In this document: piece by piece, positions 1 through 5,480 of the stretch
How positions within the stretch are numbered: position 1 is the first letter of the stretch
Layout: every line of letters begins with the position of its first letter
Source of the DNA: Oscillospiraceae bacterium
GTDB taxonomy: Bacteria > Bacillota > Clostridia > Saccharofermentanales > Saccharofermentanaceae
DNA length: 6,677 nucleotides
NCBI GenBank assembly: GCA_902803695.1
Contig: CADCQX010000176.1
Location: 1-6,677, forward strand
Direction: 5' to 3'
The notes under the pieces: model-generated
What the model was told of the DNA's origin: nothing
Seen by the model: only the letters and a program-made list of their open reading frames with translations
The model's database searches: none
Made by a program: the position numbers and the translations under genes

Positions 1-340
1 GGTACTGAACTGTACCTGTAGAATAGATTATGTCAAACTGTTCGTCAGTCTCGAAAGTATTGATATCATCGATATATGCGTTGATCTTTACATCTCTTTC
101 AGACGCCAGACGAACGGTCTTTCTGATACCGTTGTCCGTAAGGTCAAAAGCAGAAACATCATAGCCCTTCTGCGCCATATAAACTGCATCTTTTCCTTCA
201 CCACAACCTATATCGAGAACCCTGGTTTTTCCGGAAGGAGGACAGAAACTTATAAGTTCGTTCAGAAAGTCACCTGGTTCCAACCCCCAGTAGTACTCAT
301 CGCCTTCATACCATTTCTCATAGTTCGTTCTGATACTCAT
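1..340 (-). CDS. Class I SAM-dependent methyltransferase, TehB-like (N-terminal part, cut by window edge)
   Basis: The first 113 codons of a Rossmann-fold methyltransferase are present; the C-terminal half lies beyond base 1. Motif I, the SAM-binding loop, is clear at residues 41-50 (VLDIGCGEGK). It is followed by an acidic motif II end (VSAFDLT, residues 62-68), an acidic post-II stretch (IDDIN, 90-94) and motif IV-like FDIIYSTG (102-109). The opening residues (YEKWYEG, then YYWG near 16-19, then PGDFL) resemble TehB and related small-molecule methyltransferases, but substrate cannot be read from this part, and tellurite resistance should not be assumed. The ATG at 340-338 follows AAGGAG at 355-350 with 9 bases between. 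The gene starts one base after the stop of the membrane-protein gene, so the two are almost certainly co-transcribed and probably translationally coupled. The fold call is firm; subfamily is tentative. Confidence 0.88.
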   Translation of the reverse strand, partial: MSIRTNYEKWYEGDEYYWGLEPGDFLNELISFCPPSGKTRVLDIGCGEGKDAVYMAQKGYDVSAFDLTDNGIRKTVRLASERDVKINAYIDDINTFETDEQFDIIYSTGTVQY

Positions 341-341
341 C

Positions 342-1001
342 TCAAGTTTCTCCTTTTTCAAACCTCTGTTTCCTGATAAATAAGATCAACATGAGGATAT
401 AGCAGACCGTCTTTGGCAGCATGAGCATCCCAAGTATAGGAAGCAAAGATGCAAATAGTGCAACCGGAATATAAAACAGGAACGACAGTGTTGTATAAAG
501 CCACAATCTGCTTAAGCACTTGTCCTCTTTTCGAACAGTAAAATAAAGATAAACTACGATACCTCCGATTACTATGAAAGGCAGATTGCGTAATACTGCC
601 CAAAGCAAGGATCCTTCACCGGTAAACCAGTTGTTTCCCGGAGCAAGACACAACGCTATCCTTAAAGCTGCGAGAACATATATCGCAATTCCGATGTTTC
701 CGGTTTTTTTATCGTCCTTATGATAGACATTCCTGTATAGCAAAAAAACAAGGATGTAAAAGACTGTCATGGTAATTGAAGTAACGAGTTTACCAAATCC
801 CAATTGCCACGTGAAATCACTGTCAATGAAGTAATTCAATACTCGAGGTACAAGATGGAATGAATCACCTACACCAAGTACAAGAGAAGCTGTTCCCATA
901 ATGACATCATTTTTGTTGCGATGTTTTATCAGGATAATAATTCCTGTCAGTATCGCGAAGGTAAGATACAAGATATCAAATGTAGATTCACCGTATTTCA
1001 T
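342..1001 (-). CDS. Seven-helix integral membrane protein of unknown function
   Basis: I do not recognise a named family with confidence. The 219-residue product is very hydrophobic with about seven predicted membrane helices near residues 8-26, 34-52, 70-89, 103-120, 135-156, 165-186 and 188-209. Loops carry basic and charged clusters (KHRNKND at 26-32, YHKDDKK at 93-99, RKEDK at 157-161), and the C-terminus is charged. The second helix contains an unusual run of polar residues, GDSFHLVPR (45-53), which looks like a functional signature. I chose the ATG at 1001. An in-frame TTG at 1028 would add nine hydrophobic residues (AFILWLLI); neither start has a strong Shine-Dalgarno sequence, so this is uncertain. 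The gene follows the kinase-like gene by 42 bases (15 from the TTG) and ends one base before the methyltransferase ATG, which places it in the middle of a three-gene operon. A sensor, transporter or lipid-acting role is possible, but nothing decides among them. Confidence 0.8.
   Translation of the reverse strand: MKYGESTFDILYLTFAILTGIIILIKHRNKNDVIMGTASLVLGVGDSFHLVPRVLNYFIDSDFTWQLGFGKLVTSITMTVFYILVFLLYRNVYHKDDKKTGNIGIAIYVLAALRIALCLAPGNNWFTGEGSLLWAVLRNLPFIVIGGIVVYLYFTVRKEDKCLSRLWLYTTLSFLFYIPVALFASLLPILGMLMLPKTVCYILMLILFIRKQRFEKGET
350..355 (-). promoter_or_regulatory. Ribosome binding site of the methyltransferase, inside the upstream gene
   Basis: AAGGAG on the minus strand, 9 bases before the ATG at 340. 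It lies within the last codons of the preceding membrane-protein gene. Its strength fixes the methyltransferase start and suggests initiation helped by ribosomes finishing the upstream gene. Confidence 0.8.
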
Positions 1002-1043
1002 AATCAACAACCATAGAATAAAGGCCAAACTAAGATAAGCTCA

Positions 1044-1538
1044 TTATAGCATGTGATCTGATATCATCTCTGCTATATGCTCAACGGACAAACCGTCTGT
1101 GTCGATAATGTTTTCCATAGAAACAAAAGAAGAAAACGACTTAAGGCTGATGTTGAGCCACTCATCAGTCCTCCATTCACATTGGGTATCTTTTTCCCAT
1201 CGTCTTATTAATTCTTCCTGCCCGCAGATCAGCGTATATAACATCGGTTGAGCATTAAGATTCTTAATTCCATCCGAGATCTGTTTTACTACATTGGGAT
1301 CATCCATCAACCATACCAGCACGACCATGCTGCACTCGGAACACTTTTGGTAATTTCCGATCATATAAAGAATATTATCAACAGCCATAGCTCGGGTTTC
1401 ATTATTCCCGACAAACGGATGAATATCCATACACCAGTCACCATCAATAAAAGCGGTTCCCGGATTATGCTCTGCGATATACTTTCCGACTGTAGTCTTG
1501 CCGACGCCCATCGGTCCGTTAAGAATGATTACCTTCAT
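1044..1538 (-). CDS. P-loop nucleotide kinase-like protein (AAA_18/AAA_33 type)
   Basis: A 164-residue single-domain P-loop protein, complete and of usual length for small nucleotide, shikimate-like or antibiotic kinases. The Walker A motif is intact at residues 8-16 (GPMGVGKTT) directly after the first beta strand (KVIILN). A substrate-side acidic motif, IDGDW, follows at 31-35. A hydrophobic strand (MVVLVWLMDD, 71-80) resembles the Walker B-bearing strand. The C-terminal half has the pattern YTLICGQEELIRRW (101-114) followed by an Arg-containing lid-like region, then IIDTDGLS and a final helix, as in AAA_33-type kinases. It should phosphorylate a small molecule or nucleotide in the cytoplasm using ATP; the substrate is unknown. 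The ATG at 1538 is preceded by a GAAAGGGAA ribosome site at 1550-1542. It appears to be the first gene of an operon with the membrane protein and methyltransferase. Fold is firm, specificity is not. Confidence 0.85.
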   Translation of the reverse strand: MKVIILNGPMGVGKTTVGKYIAEHNPGTAFIDGDWCMDIHPFVGNNETRAMAVDNILYMIGNYQKCSECSMVVLVWLMDDPNVVKQISDGIKNLNAQPMLYTLICGQEELIRRWEKDTQCEWRTDEWLNISLKSFSSFVSMENIIDTDGLSVEHIAEMISDHML

Positions 1539-1577
1539 CTGTTCCCTTTCTTTACATCATCAGCTGCTGTCATCACT

Positions 1578-1664
1578 TTAGAAATAGTGTTCCATCAAAC
1601 GGTCTACCCATTCAGGAACTGATGCATCCTTTTTATCATATATCCATAATACTTTCCTTATCAT
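1578..1664 (-). other. Short orphan reading frame, 28 codons, possible gene remnant
   Basis: From an ATG at 1664 to TAA at 1578 the minus strand encodes a short peptide with a protein-like C-terminus (DASVPEWVDRLMEHYF). The same frame stays open upstream for about 15 more codons, overlapping the end of the immunity-protein gene in another frame, until a TAA. There is no good Shine-Dalgarno sequence before the ATG. It may be the 3' remnant of a gene whose front was lost, a small gene, or chance. It fills most of the 131-base space between the immunity gene and the kinase-like gene. Confidence 0.22.
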
Positions 1665-1669
1665 CTTTC

Positions 1670-2041
1670 TTAGTACAACTGATCCCACTTGATCGAATCC
1701 GAACGGCCTTTATCCTTATAAAAATCTATAAGCACTTTCAGAGCATCAGCCTTATTGATGATCTGATAAGCTTGCACCTCATATTGGCCACCGCAAAAGC
1801 TGACAAATCCTTCTTTTTGATCTTCGCCACACGAAGCATAGCAGCTTCCGTCTTCACCAAAATGAGTCAAGGAAACTCCTGTTGAGTTTACTAAGATTCC
1901 CATGCACGGATACTCATCCCTGTCACCGTTTTCAGAAACCCATATCTCTGCTGATCCAAGGGACAGTAGCTGCTTAATAACCTTCTCGAATTCATCCGGG
2001 TTATCACATGATAAATTATTGTGTTCGAAGGATACTATCAT
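1670..2041 (-). CDS. Probable Imm1-family immunity protein
   Basis: A cytosolic alpha+beta protein of 123 residues from the ATG at 2041. The last third gives the clue: a strand-rich middle (GILVNSTGVSLTHFGEDG) is followed by a helix starting at a conserved-looking ADAL, then FYKDKGRSDSIKWDQLY at the end. In the Imm1 family, proteins end with an 'AL..L..F...G.RP..I.W' pattern in which the Trp is conserved, and this matches well. Known Imm1 members neutralise polymorphic toxins, often deaminase-type nucleases, encoded next door. Here no toxin gene is visible within the window. A TTG at 2053 would add four residues (LREY), but GAGAG at about 2052-2047 suits the ATG at 2041 as ribosome site, so I prefer that start. 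It is preceded by its own likely promoter just after the tRNA terminator. The family call rests on pattern memory and is moderate; the gene itself is well supported. Confidence 0.75.
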   Translation of the reverse strand: MIVSFEHNNLSCDNPDEFEKVIKQLLSLGSAEIWVSENGDRDEYPCMGILVNSTGVSLTHFGEDGSCYASCGEDQKEGFVSFCGGQYEVQAYQIINKADALKVLIDFYKDKGRSDSIKWDQLY

Positions 2042-2080
2042 ATATTCTCTCAACTTATTTAAGTACTGATCTGCATTTTT

Positions 2081-2110
2081 ATATTAACATCATCGCACAT
2101 ATAATGACAT
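2081..2110 (-). promoter_or_regulatory. Candidate promoter for the immunity-protein gene
   Basis: On the minus strand, ATGTCA at 2110-2105 (four of six matches to the -35 consensus) stands 18 bases before TAATAT at 2086-2081, which is preceded by TGT as an extended -10. The start codon is about 40 bases further on. It begins directly after the U-tract of the tRNA terminator, so it is well placed to start a new transcription unit. Prediction only. Confidence 0.4.
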
Positions 2111-2116
2111 CATTGC

Positions 2117-2151
2117 AAAAAGAAAACCCCGTATCGATCAGATACAGGGTT
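2117..2151 (-). terminator. Rho-independent terminator after tRNA-Leu
   Basis: Minus-strand reading gives a stem of 11 pairs, AACCCTGTATC (2151-2141) with GATACGGGGTT (2135-2125), including one G-U pair, a five-base loop (2140-2136), then a U-rich tail ending in five T (2121-2117). It begins 8 bases after the tRNA CCA end. It ends the tRNA transcript and probably also the long upstream operon, for which no other terminator is seen. Confidence 0.92.
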
Positions 2152-2158
2152 GTTATCG

Positions 2159-2241
2159 TGGTGCGGATGACAGGACTTGAACCTGCACACTTTCGTACTG
2201 GAACCTAAATCCAGCGTGTCTGCCAATTTCACCACATCCGC
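2159..2241 (-). tRNA. tRNA-Leu, anticodon UAG
   Basis: An 83-base tRNA including the encoded CCA (2161-2159). The acceptor stem is seven perfect pairs, GCGGATG with CATCCGC. The anticodon stem CTGGA with TCCAG encloses the loop TTTAGGT, giving anticodon UAG (2207-2205), which reads CUA and other CUN leucine codons. The long variable arm (TAC, GAAA, GTG) is the class II form expected for leucine tRNA. The T arm is GCAGG, TTCAAGT, CCTGT with one closing G-U pair. No intron and no broken pair is seen. It sits between the housekeeping operon and the accessory genes, followed closely by a strong terminator. Confidence 0.96.
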
Positions 2242-2255
2242 TAGACAGCTTAACT

Positions 2256-2281
2256 ATTGTAACACAATAATACGATTACAA
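2256..2281 (-). promoter_or_regulatory. Promoter of tRNA-Leu (extended -10)
   Basis: TACAAT at 2261-2256 preceded by TGT makes an extended -10 box, 14 bases before the mature tRNA 5' end. The only -35-like match is TTGTAA at 2281-2276, with a short spacing of 14, so the extended -10 probably carries recognition. It lies in the 53-base space between the lipoprotein stop and the tRNA. Confidence 0.55.
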
Positions 2282-2294
2282 AAGGATAATCTGC

Positions 2295-2669
2295 TTATTC
2301 TACTTCCTCAAGGCAGGATGCATCGATAATATATCCGTTATCCTGCATGATGTAGTGACCGTCTGTTGATACGCCGAGGATGCACATACCTTCGGTATAT
2401 TCATCAACCTCTTCTGTGGCAGATACGTCAGAATAAACTTTAACGTCCTGCTTAACTTCAAAGAGCTTAGCCTCTTCAAATTCAACGTTGTTCTCAACAT
2501 CATAAGGAGCTACTGTCTCTTCAGTAGAACCCTGTGTAGAAGCAGCCGTATCGATCACTACCGTTACGTCAGAAGTCTCACTGGCCTCTTTTGATCCGCA
2601 GGCTGCAAATATAAATGCAGAAGCAACCGTCAAACTGACAATAACTGCAAAAACTTTTAAGCCTTTCAT
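2295..2669 (-). CDS. Small putative lipoprotein with a C-terminal SH3-like domain
   Basis: A 124-residue exported protein. The N-terminus has Met-Lys-Gly-Leu-Lys, a hydrophobic core, and a lipobox-like end IFAAC with the acylated Cys at residue 23, followed by GS. Phe at the -3 position is less usual than Leu. Next is an acidic Ser/Thr-rich linker of about 40 residues, typical of a tether on the outer membrane face. Residues from about 67 onward (LFEVKQDVKVYSDVS to NGYIIDASCLEE) resemble a bacterial SH3-like fold: the VKVYSD opening, a glycine turn and the GYI strand. Such domains bind peptidoglycan or proteins; ligand is unknown. The in-frame ATG at 2681 overlaps the exchanger stop as TAATG; I prefer the ATG at 2669 because GGGGG lies 5 bases before it and the signal peptide then starts normally. 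It is the last protein gene of the operon. Confidence 0.82.
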   Translation of the reverse strand: MKGLKVFAVIVSLTVASAFIFAACGSKEASETSDVTVVIDTAASTQGSTEETVAPYDVENNVEFEEAKLFEVKQDVKVYSDVSATEEVDEYTEGMCILGVSTDGHYIMQDNGYIIDASCLEEVE

Positions 2670-2674
2670 AATAA

Positions 2675-2679
2675 CCCCC
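2675..2679 (-). promoter_or_regulatory. Ribosome binding site deciding the lipoprotein start
   Basis: GGGGG on the minus strand, 5 bases before the ATG at 2669. It overlaps the alternative ATG at 2681, which itself overlaps the exchanger stop codon. The alternative would add only MGVI before the signal peptide. Confidence 0.5.
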
Positions 2680-2680
2680 A

Positions 2681-3652
2681 TTATAAAACTATGACTCCGA
2701 ATTCCCTCATAAAGATAAATGCCATATAAGCAGCATATATCAACAACATTATAATACCATCAATTCGCTTAAATTTCTTGAAAGCGAATACAAACAAGCC
2801 ACAAAATGCGGTTATACCCAAACAGATGACAGTATCTATGAGGTTTCCCTTTGACAGATTTCCAATCGGATTGATGGAACTCGAGATACCCAATACAAAC
2901 AGGATATTGAATATATTCGAACCTACAACATTTCCGAGAGCGATTCCGTTTTCGCCTTTTTTAGAAGCGACAACTGATGTAGCAAGTTCAGGAAGTGATG
3001 TTCCGAATGCTACTACCGTAAGTCCTATGATCGTATCAGATACACCAAAGAGTTTCGCAAAGAAAGAACAACTCTTAACAATTCCCCTCGAGCTTAAATA
3101 GATACAAGCAACTGAGATTACGATCTTTAAAAGACTTATGACTACGCGTTTTCCCGATACCTTTGTATTCTCTTCCTCTGTCTTAGCCGAAGATTTTTTA
3201 ACCGACAGGATGATGAGGAATGTTACATAGCTCAGGATCAGAGCAAAAAGGATAAGACCTTCTATCCTGGTGATCTTAAGATCTCTTACGAAGAAGATCA
3301 GTAATGCTGAAAACAAGATACAGAGAGGATAGTCTCTCTTACGTATCTCCTCATCAACGGCAAATTCCCTTATAGCAGCACAAAGTCCGACAACAACAAG
3401 AAGATTGAATGCGTTGGAACCTACTACATTTGAAATGGAAAGTTTATCCATTCCGAGTACTGAAGATGTAATACTTACACCGGCTTCCGGAGCACTTGTT
3501 CCAAAAGCTACGATGGTAAGTCCGATGATTACCGAAGGTATCTTAAGCGCCTTGGCTACATCAGATGCTCCGTCAACCAAAACATCTGCACCTTTGACCA
3601 AGATCACAAAGCAAAGTATCAATAATCCTGCATAAAGCAATATCTCTATCAT
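2681..3652 (-). CDS. CaCA-family Na+/Ca2+ exchanger (YrbG-like)
   Basis: A complete 323-residue cation/calcium antiporter, the usual length for prokaryotic CaCA members, with about ten membrane helices. Both inverted alpha-repeats are present. Repeat one has GLTIVAFGTSAPE (44-56, ion-binding Glu56) and NVVGSNAFN (75-83). Repeat two has GLTVVAFGTSLPE (210-222, Glu222) and NVVGSNIFN (241-249). A charged cytosolic loop (KKSSAKTEEEN, near 152-162) separates the halves. The protein probably expels Ca2+ in exchange for Na+ or protons across the cytoplasmic membrane; ion preference cannot be read from sequence. Its ATG at 3652 overlaps the lepA stop by four bases (ATGA) and no strong ribosome site precedes it, so translation is probably by reinitiation after lepA. 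The family call is firm. The E. coli name yrbG is used only as a comparison. Confidence 0.95.
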   Translation of the reverse strand: MIEILLYAGLLILCFVILVKGADVLVDGASDVAKALKIPSVIIGLTIVAFGTSAPEAGVSITSSVLGMDKLSISNVVGSNAFNLLVVVGLCAAIREFAVDEEIRKRDYPLCILFSALLIFFVRDLKITRIEGLILFALILSYVTFLIILSVKKSSAKTEEENTKVSGKRVVISLLKIVISVACIYLSSRGIVKSCSFFAKLFGVSDTIIGLTVVAFGTSLPELATSVVASKKGENGIALGNVVGSNIFNILFVLGISSSINPIGNLSKGNLIDTVICLGITAFCGLFVFAFKKFKRIDGIIMLLIYAAYMAFIFMREFGVIVL

Positions 3653-5457
3653 TCGCTATCAAGTTTGAGAACGCTCATAAATGCTTCCTGAGGAACCTCG
3701 ATGGAGCCTACCTGACGCATTCTCTTCTTTCCTTCCTTCTGTTTTTCGAGGAGTTTCTTCTTACGTGTAATATCACCGCCGTAACACTTGGCAAGGACGT
3801 CCTTACGGTATGCCTTGATCGTCTCACGGGCAATGATCTTACCTCCGATACAAGCCTGGATAGGTACTTCAAACTGCTGTCTCGGGATATTCTCCTTAAG
3901 TTTCTCGGCCATTCTTCTGCCTCTTGCATATGCCTTATCCTTATGCACGATAAATGACAATGCATCAACAGGATCGCCGTTAAGAAGGATATCGAGCTTA
4001 ACAAGACTGCTTCTGTCGTATCCGTCCATTTCATAATCCAAGGAAGCATAACCTCTTGTTCTGGATTTCAATGTATCGAAAAAGTCGTATATGATCTCGT
4101 TAAGAGGCATCCTGTAGTGAAGCATGACTCTTACATCGTCCATATATGTCATATCTTTATATTCGCCGCGTCTGTCCTGACAGACTTCCATAATGTTTCC
4201 GACATATTCCTTAGGAAGCATTATCGTGGCTTTTACCATAGGTTCTTCGATATATTCGATCTCCGATGGATCAGGCATGTTAGTCGGGTTATCCATATTG
4301 ATAACTGTTCCGTCTAACTTGTGTATCTTATAGATAACCGAAGGAGCGGTACTTATGAGATCGAGATTAAACTCTCTTTCCAATCTTTCCTGAATAACTT
4401 CATAGTGGAGAAGACCCAGGAAACCGCATCTGAAACCGAAGCCCAATGCTGCGGATGTCTCTGCTTCAAATGATAAAGCCGCATCGTTTAAGCGGAGCTT
4501 TTCGAGAGCATCACGAAGGTCACCGTATTTTGCACCGTCTACAGGATAAAGTCCGCAGAATACCATCTGCTGTATTCCCTTGTAACCAAGCAAAGGCTCT
4601 GATGCAGGATTCTCGGCAAGAGTTACCGTATCACCCGGAGCCGTGTCACGTACGTTCTTGATGGATGCACAGATATAACCAACTTCGCCTGCCTTAAGCT
4701 CATCAGACGGAACATATTCACCCGGATGGAAATAACCGAGCTCAGTTACCTGGAATTCTTTTCCGGTATGCATCATGAGGATCTTGTCACCCATCTTGAC
4801 GCTGCCTTCTTTGACTCGAACGCTTACGATAACACCTTTGTATGAATCGTACTTTGAGTCGAAGATCAAAGCCCTGAAAGGCTTATCCTCATCTCCCGAT
4901 GGTGCAGGAAGATATTCGATGATCGACTCAAGTACTTCATCGATACCGATATCATTCTTCGCCGAGATAAGAGGTGCATATGATGCATCGATTCCGATAA
5001 CATCTTCTATCTCATTACGAACTACCTCAGGCTGAGCCGAAGGAAGATCAATCTTGTTTATAACAGGCAAAACCTCAAGGTCATTCTCGACTGCGAGATA
5101 AACATTAGCAAGGGTCTGTGCCTCAACACCCTGGGCAGCATCAACGATAAGAACCGCACCGTCACATGCAGCAAGGCTTCTTGAAACCTCATAGTTAAAG
5201 TCAACGTGGCCTGGAGTGTCTATCAGATTGAGCATGTACGTATTACCGTCTTTTGCTTTGTAGCTCATTCTCGTAGCCTGAGCTTTGATTGTTATTCCGC
5301 GCTCACGCTCGATCGCCATGTTATCGAGGATCTGAGACTGCATCTCTCGCTTCTCTTTAACACCTGTATGTTCGATTAGGCGGTCGGCAAGCGTAGACTT
5401 ACCGTGATCGATATGCGCAATAATACAAAAATTACGTATAAGATCCTGTCTGTTCAT
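3649..5457 (-). CDS. lepA: Elongation factor 4 (LepA), ribosome back-translocating GTPase
   Basis: A complete 602-residue protein, the standard length of LepA/EF4. GTPase motifs are intact: G1 AHIDHGKS (14-21), G2 RGITIK (53-58), G3 DTPGHVDF (80-87) and G4 NKID (134-137). After domain II come the EF-G-like domains, including the LepA-typical GFRCGFLGLLHYEV. The diagnostic C-terminal domain begins near 560 with GGDITRKKKLLEKQKEGKKR, which enters the peptidyl-transferase side of the ribosome, and ends in SIEVPQEAFMSVLKL. It binds 70S ribosomes, aids ribosome assembly and initiation, and acts under ionic stress such as high Mg2+ or low pH. The ATG at 5457 follows AAGGAA (5472-5467) with 9 bases between. 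It lies 23 bases after lepB, the reverse of the lepA-lepB order in E. coli, and overlaps the exchanger gene by four bases. Confidence 0.98.
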   Translation of the reverse strand: MNRQDLIRNFCIIAHIDHGKSTLADRLIEHTGVKEKREMQSQILDNMAIERERGITIKAQATRMSYKAKDGNTYMLNLIDTPGHVDFNYEVSRSLAACDGAVLIVDAAQGVEAQTLANVYLAVENDLEVLPVINKIDLPSAQPEVVRNEIEDVIGIDASYAPLISAKNDIGIDEVLESIIEYLPAPSGDEDKPFRALIFDSKYDSYKGVIVSVRVKEGSVKMGDKILMMHTGKEFQVTELGYFHPGEYVPSDELKAGEVGYICASIKNVRDTAPGDTVTLAENPASEPLLGYKGIQQMVFCGLYPVDGAKYGDLRDALEKLRLNDAALSFEAETSAALGFGFRCGFLGLLHYEVIQERLEREFNLDLISTAPSVIYKIHKLDGTVINMDNPTNMPDPSEIEYIEEPMVKATIMLPKEYVGNIMEVCQDRRGEYKDMTYMDDVRVMLHYRMPLNEIIYDFFDTLKSRTRGYASLDYEMDGYDRSSLVKLDILLNGDPVDALSFIVHKDKAYARGRRMAEKLKENIPRQQFEVPIQACIGGKIIARETIKAYRKDVLAKCYGGDITRKKKLLEKQKEGKKRMRQVGSIEVPQEAFMSVLKLDSE

Positions 5458-5480
5458 AAATTACTGTTCCTTACCTCAGA

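Noticed and set aside
1248..1622. Plus-strand open frame of 124 codons opposite the kinase-like gene
   Set aside because: It lies antisense to a gene with an intact Walker A motif, lacks domain features, and all other genes run on the minus strand.
1603..1660. Promoter for the kinase operon with TATGAT as -10
   Set aside because: No acceptable -35 and no extended -10 could be matched at 16-18 base spacing; too weak to annotate.
1670..2053. Frameshift joining the immunity protein to the downstream orphan frame
   Set aside because: The immunity protein already ends with the Trp-containing terminus expected of its family, so no longer product is needed.
2778..3101. Plus-strand open frame opposite the exchanger (and a similar one at 3405-3635)
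   Set aside because: Both mirror the conserved alpha-repeats of the exchanger; the similarity between them only reflects that internal repeat.
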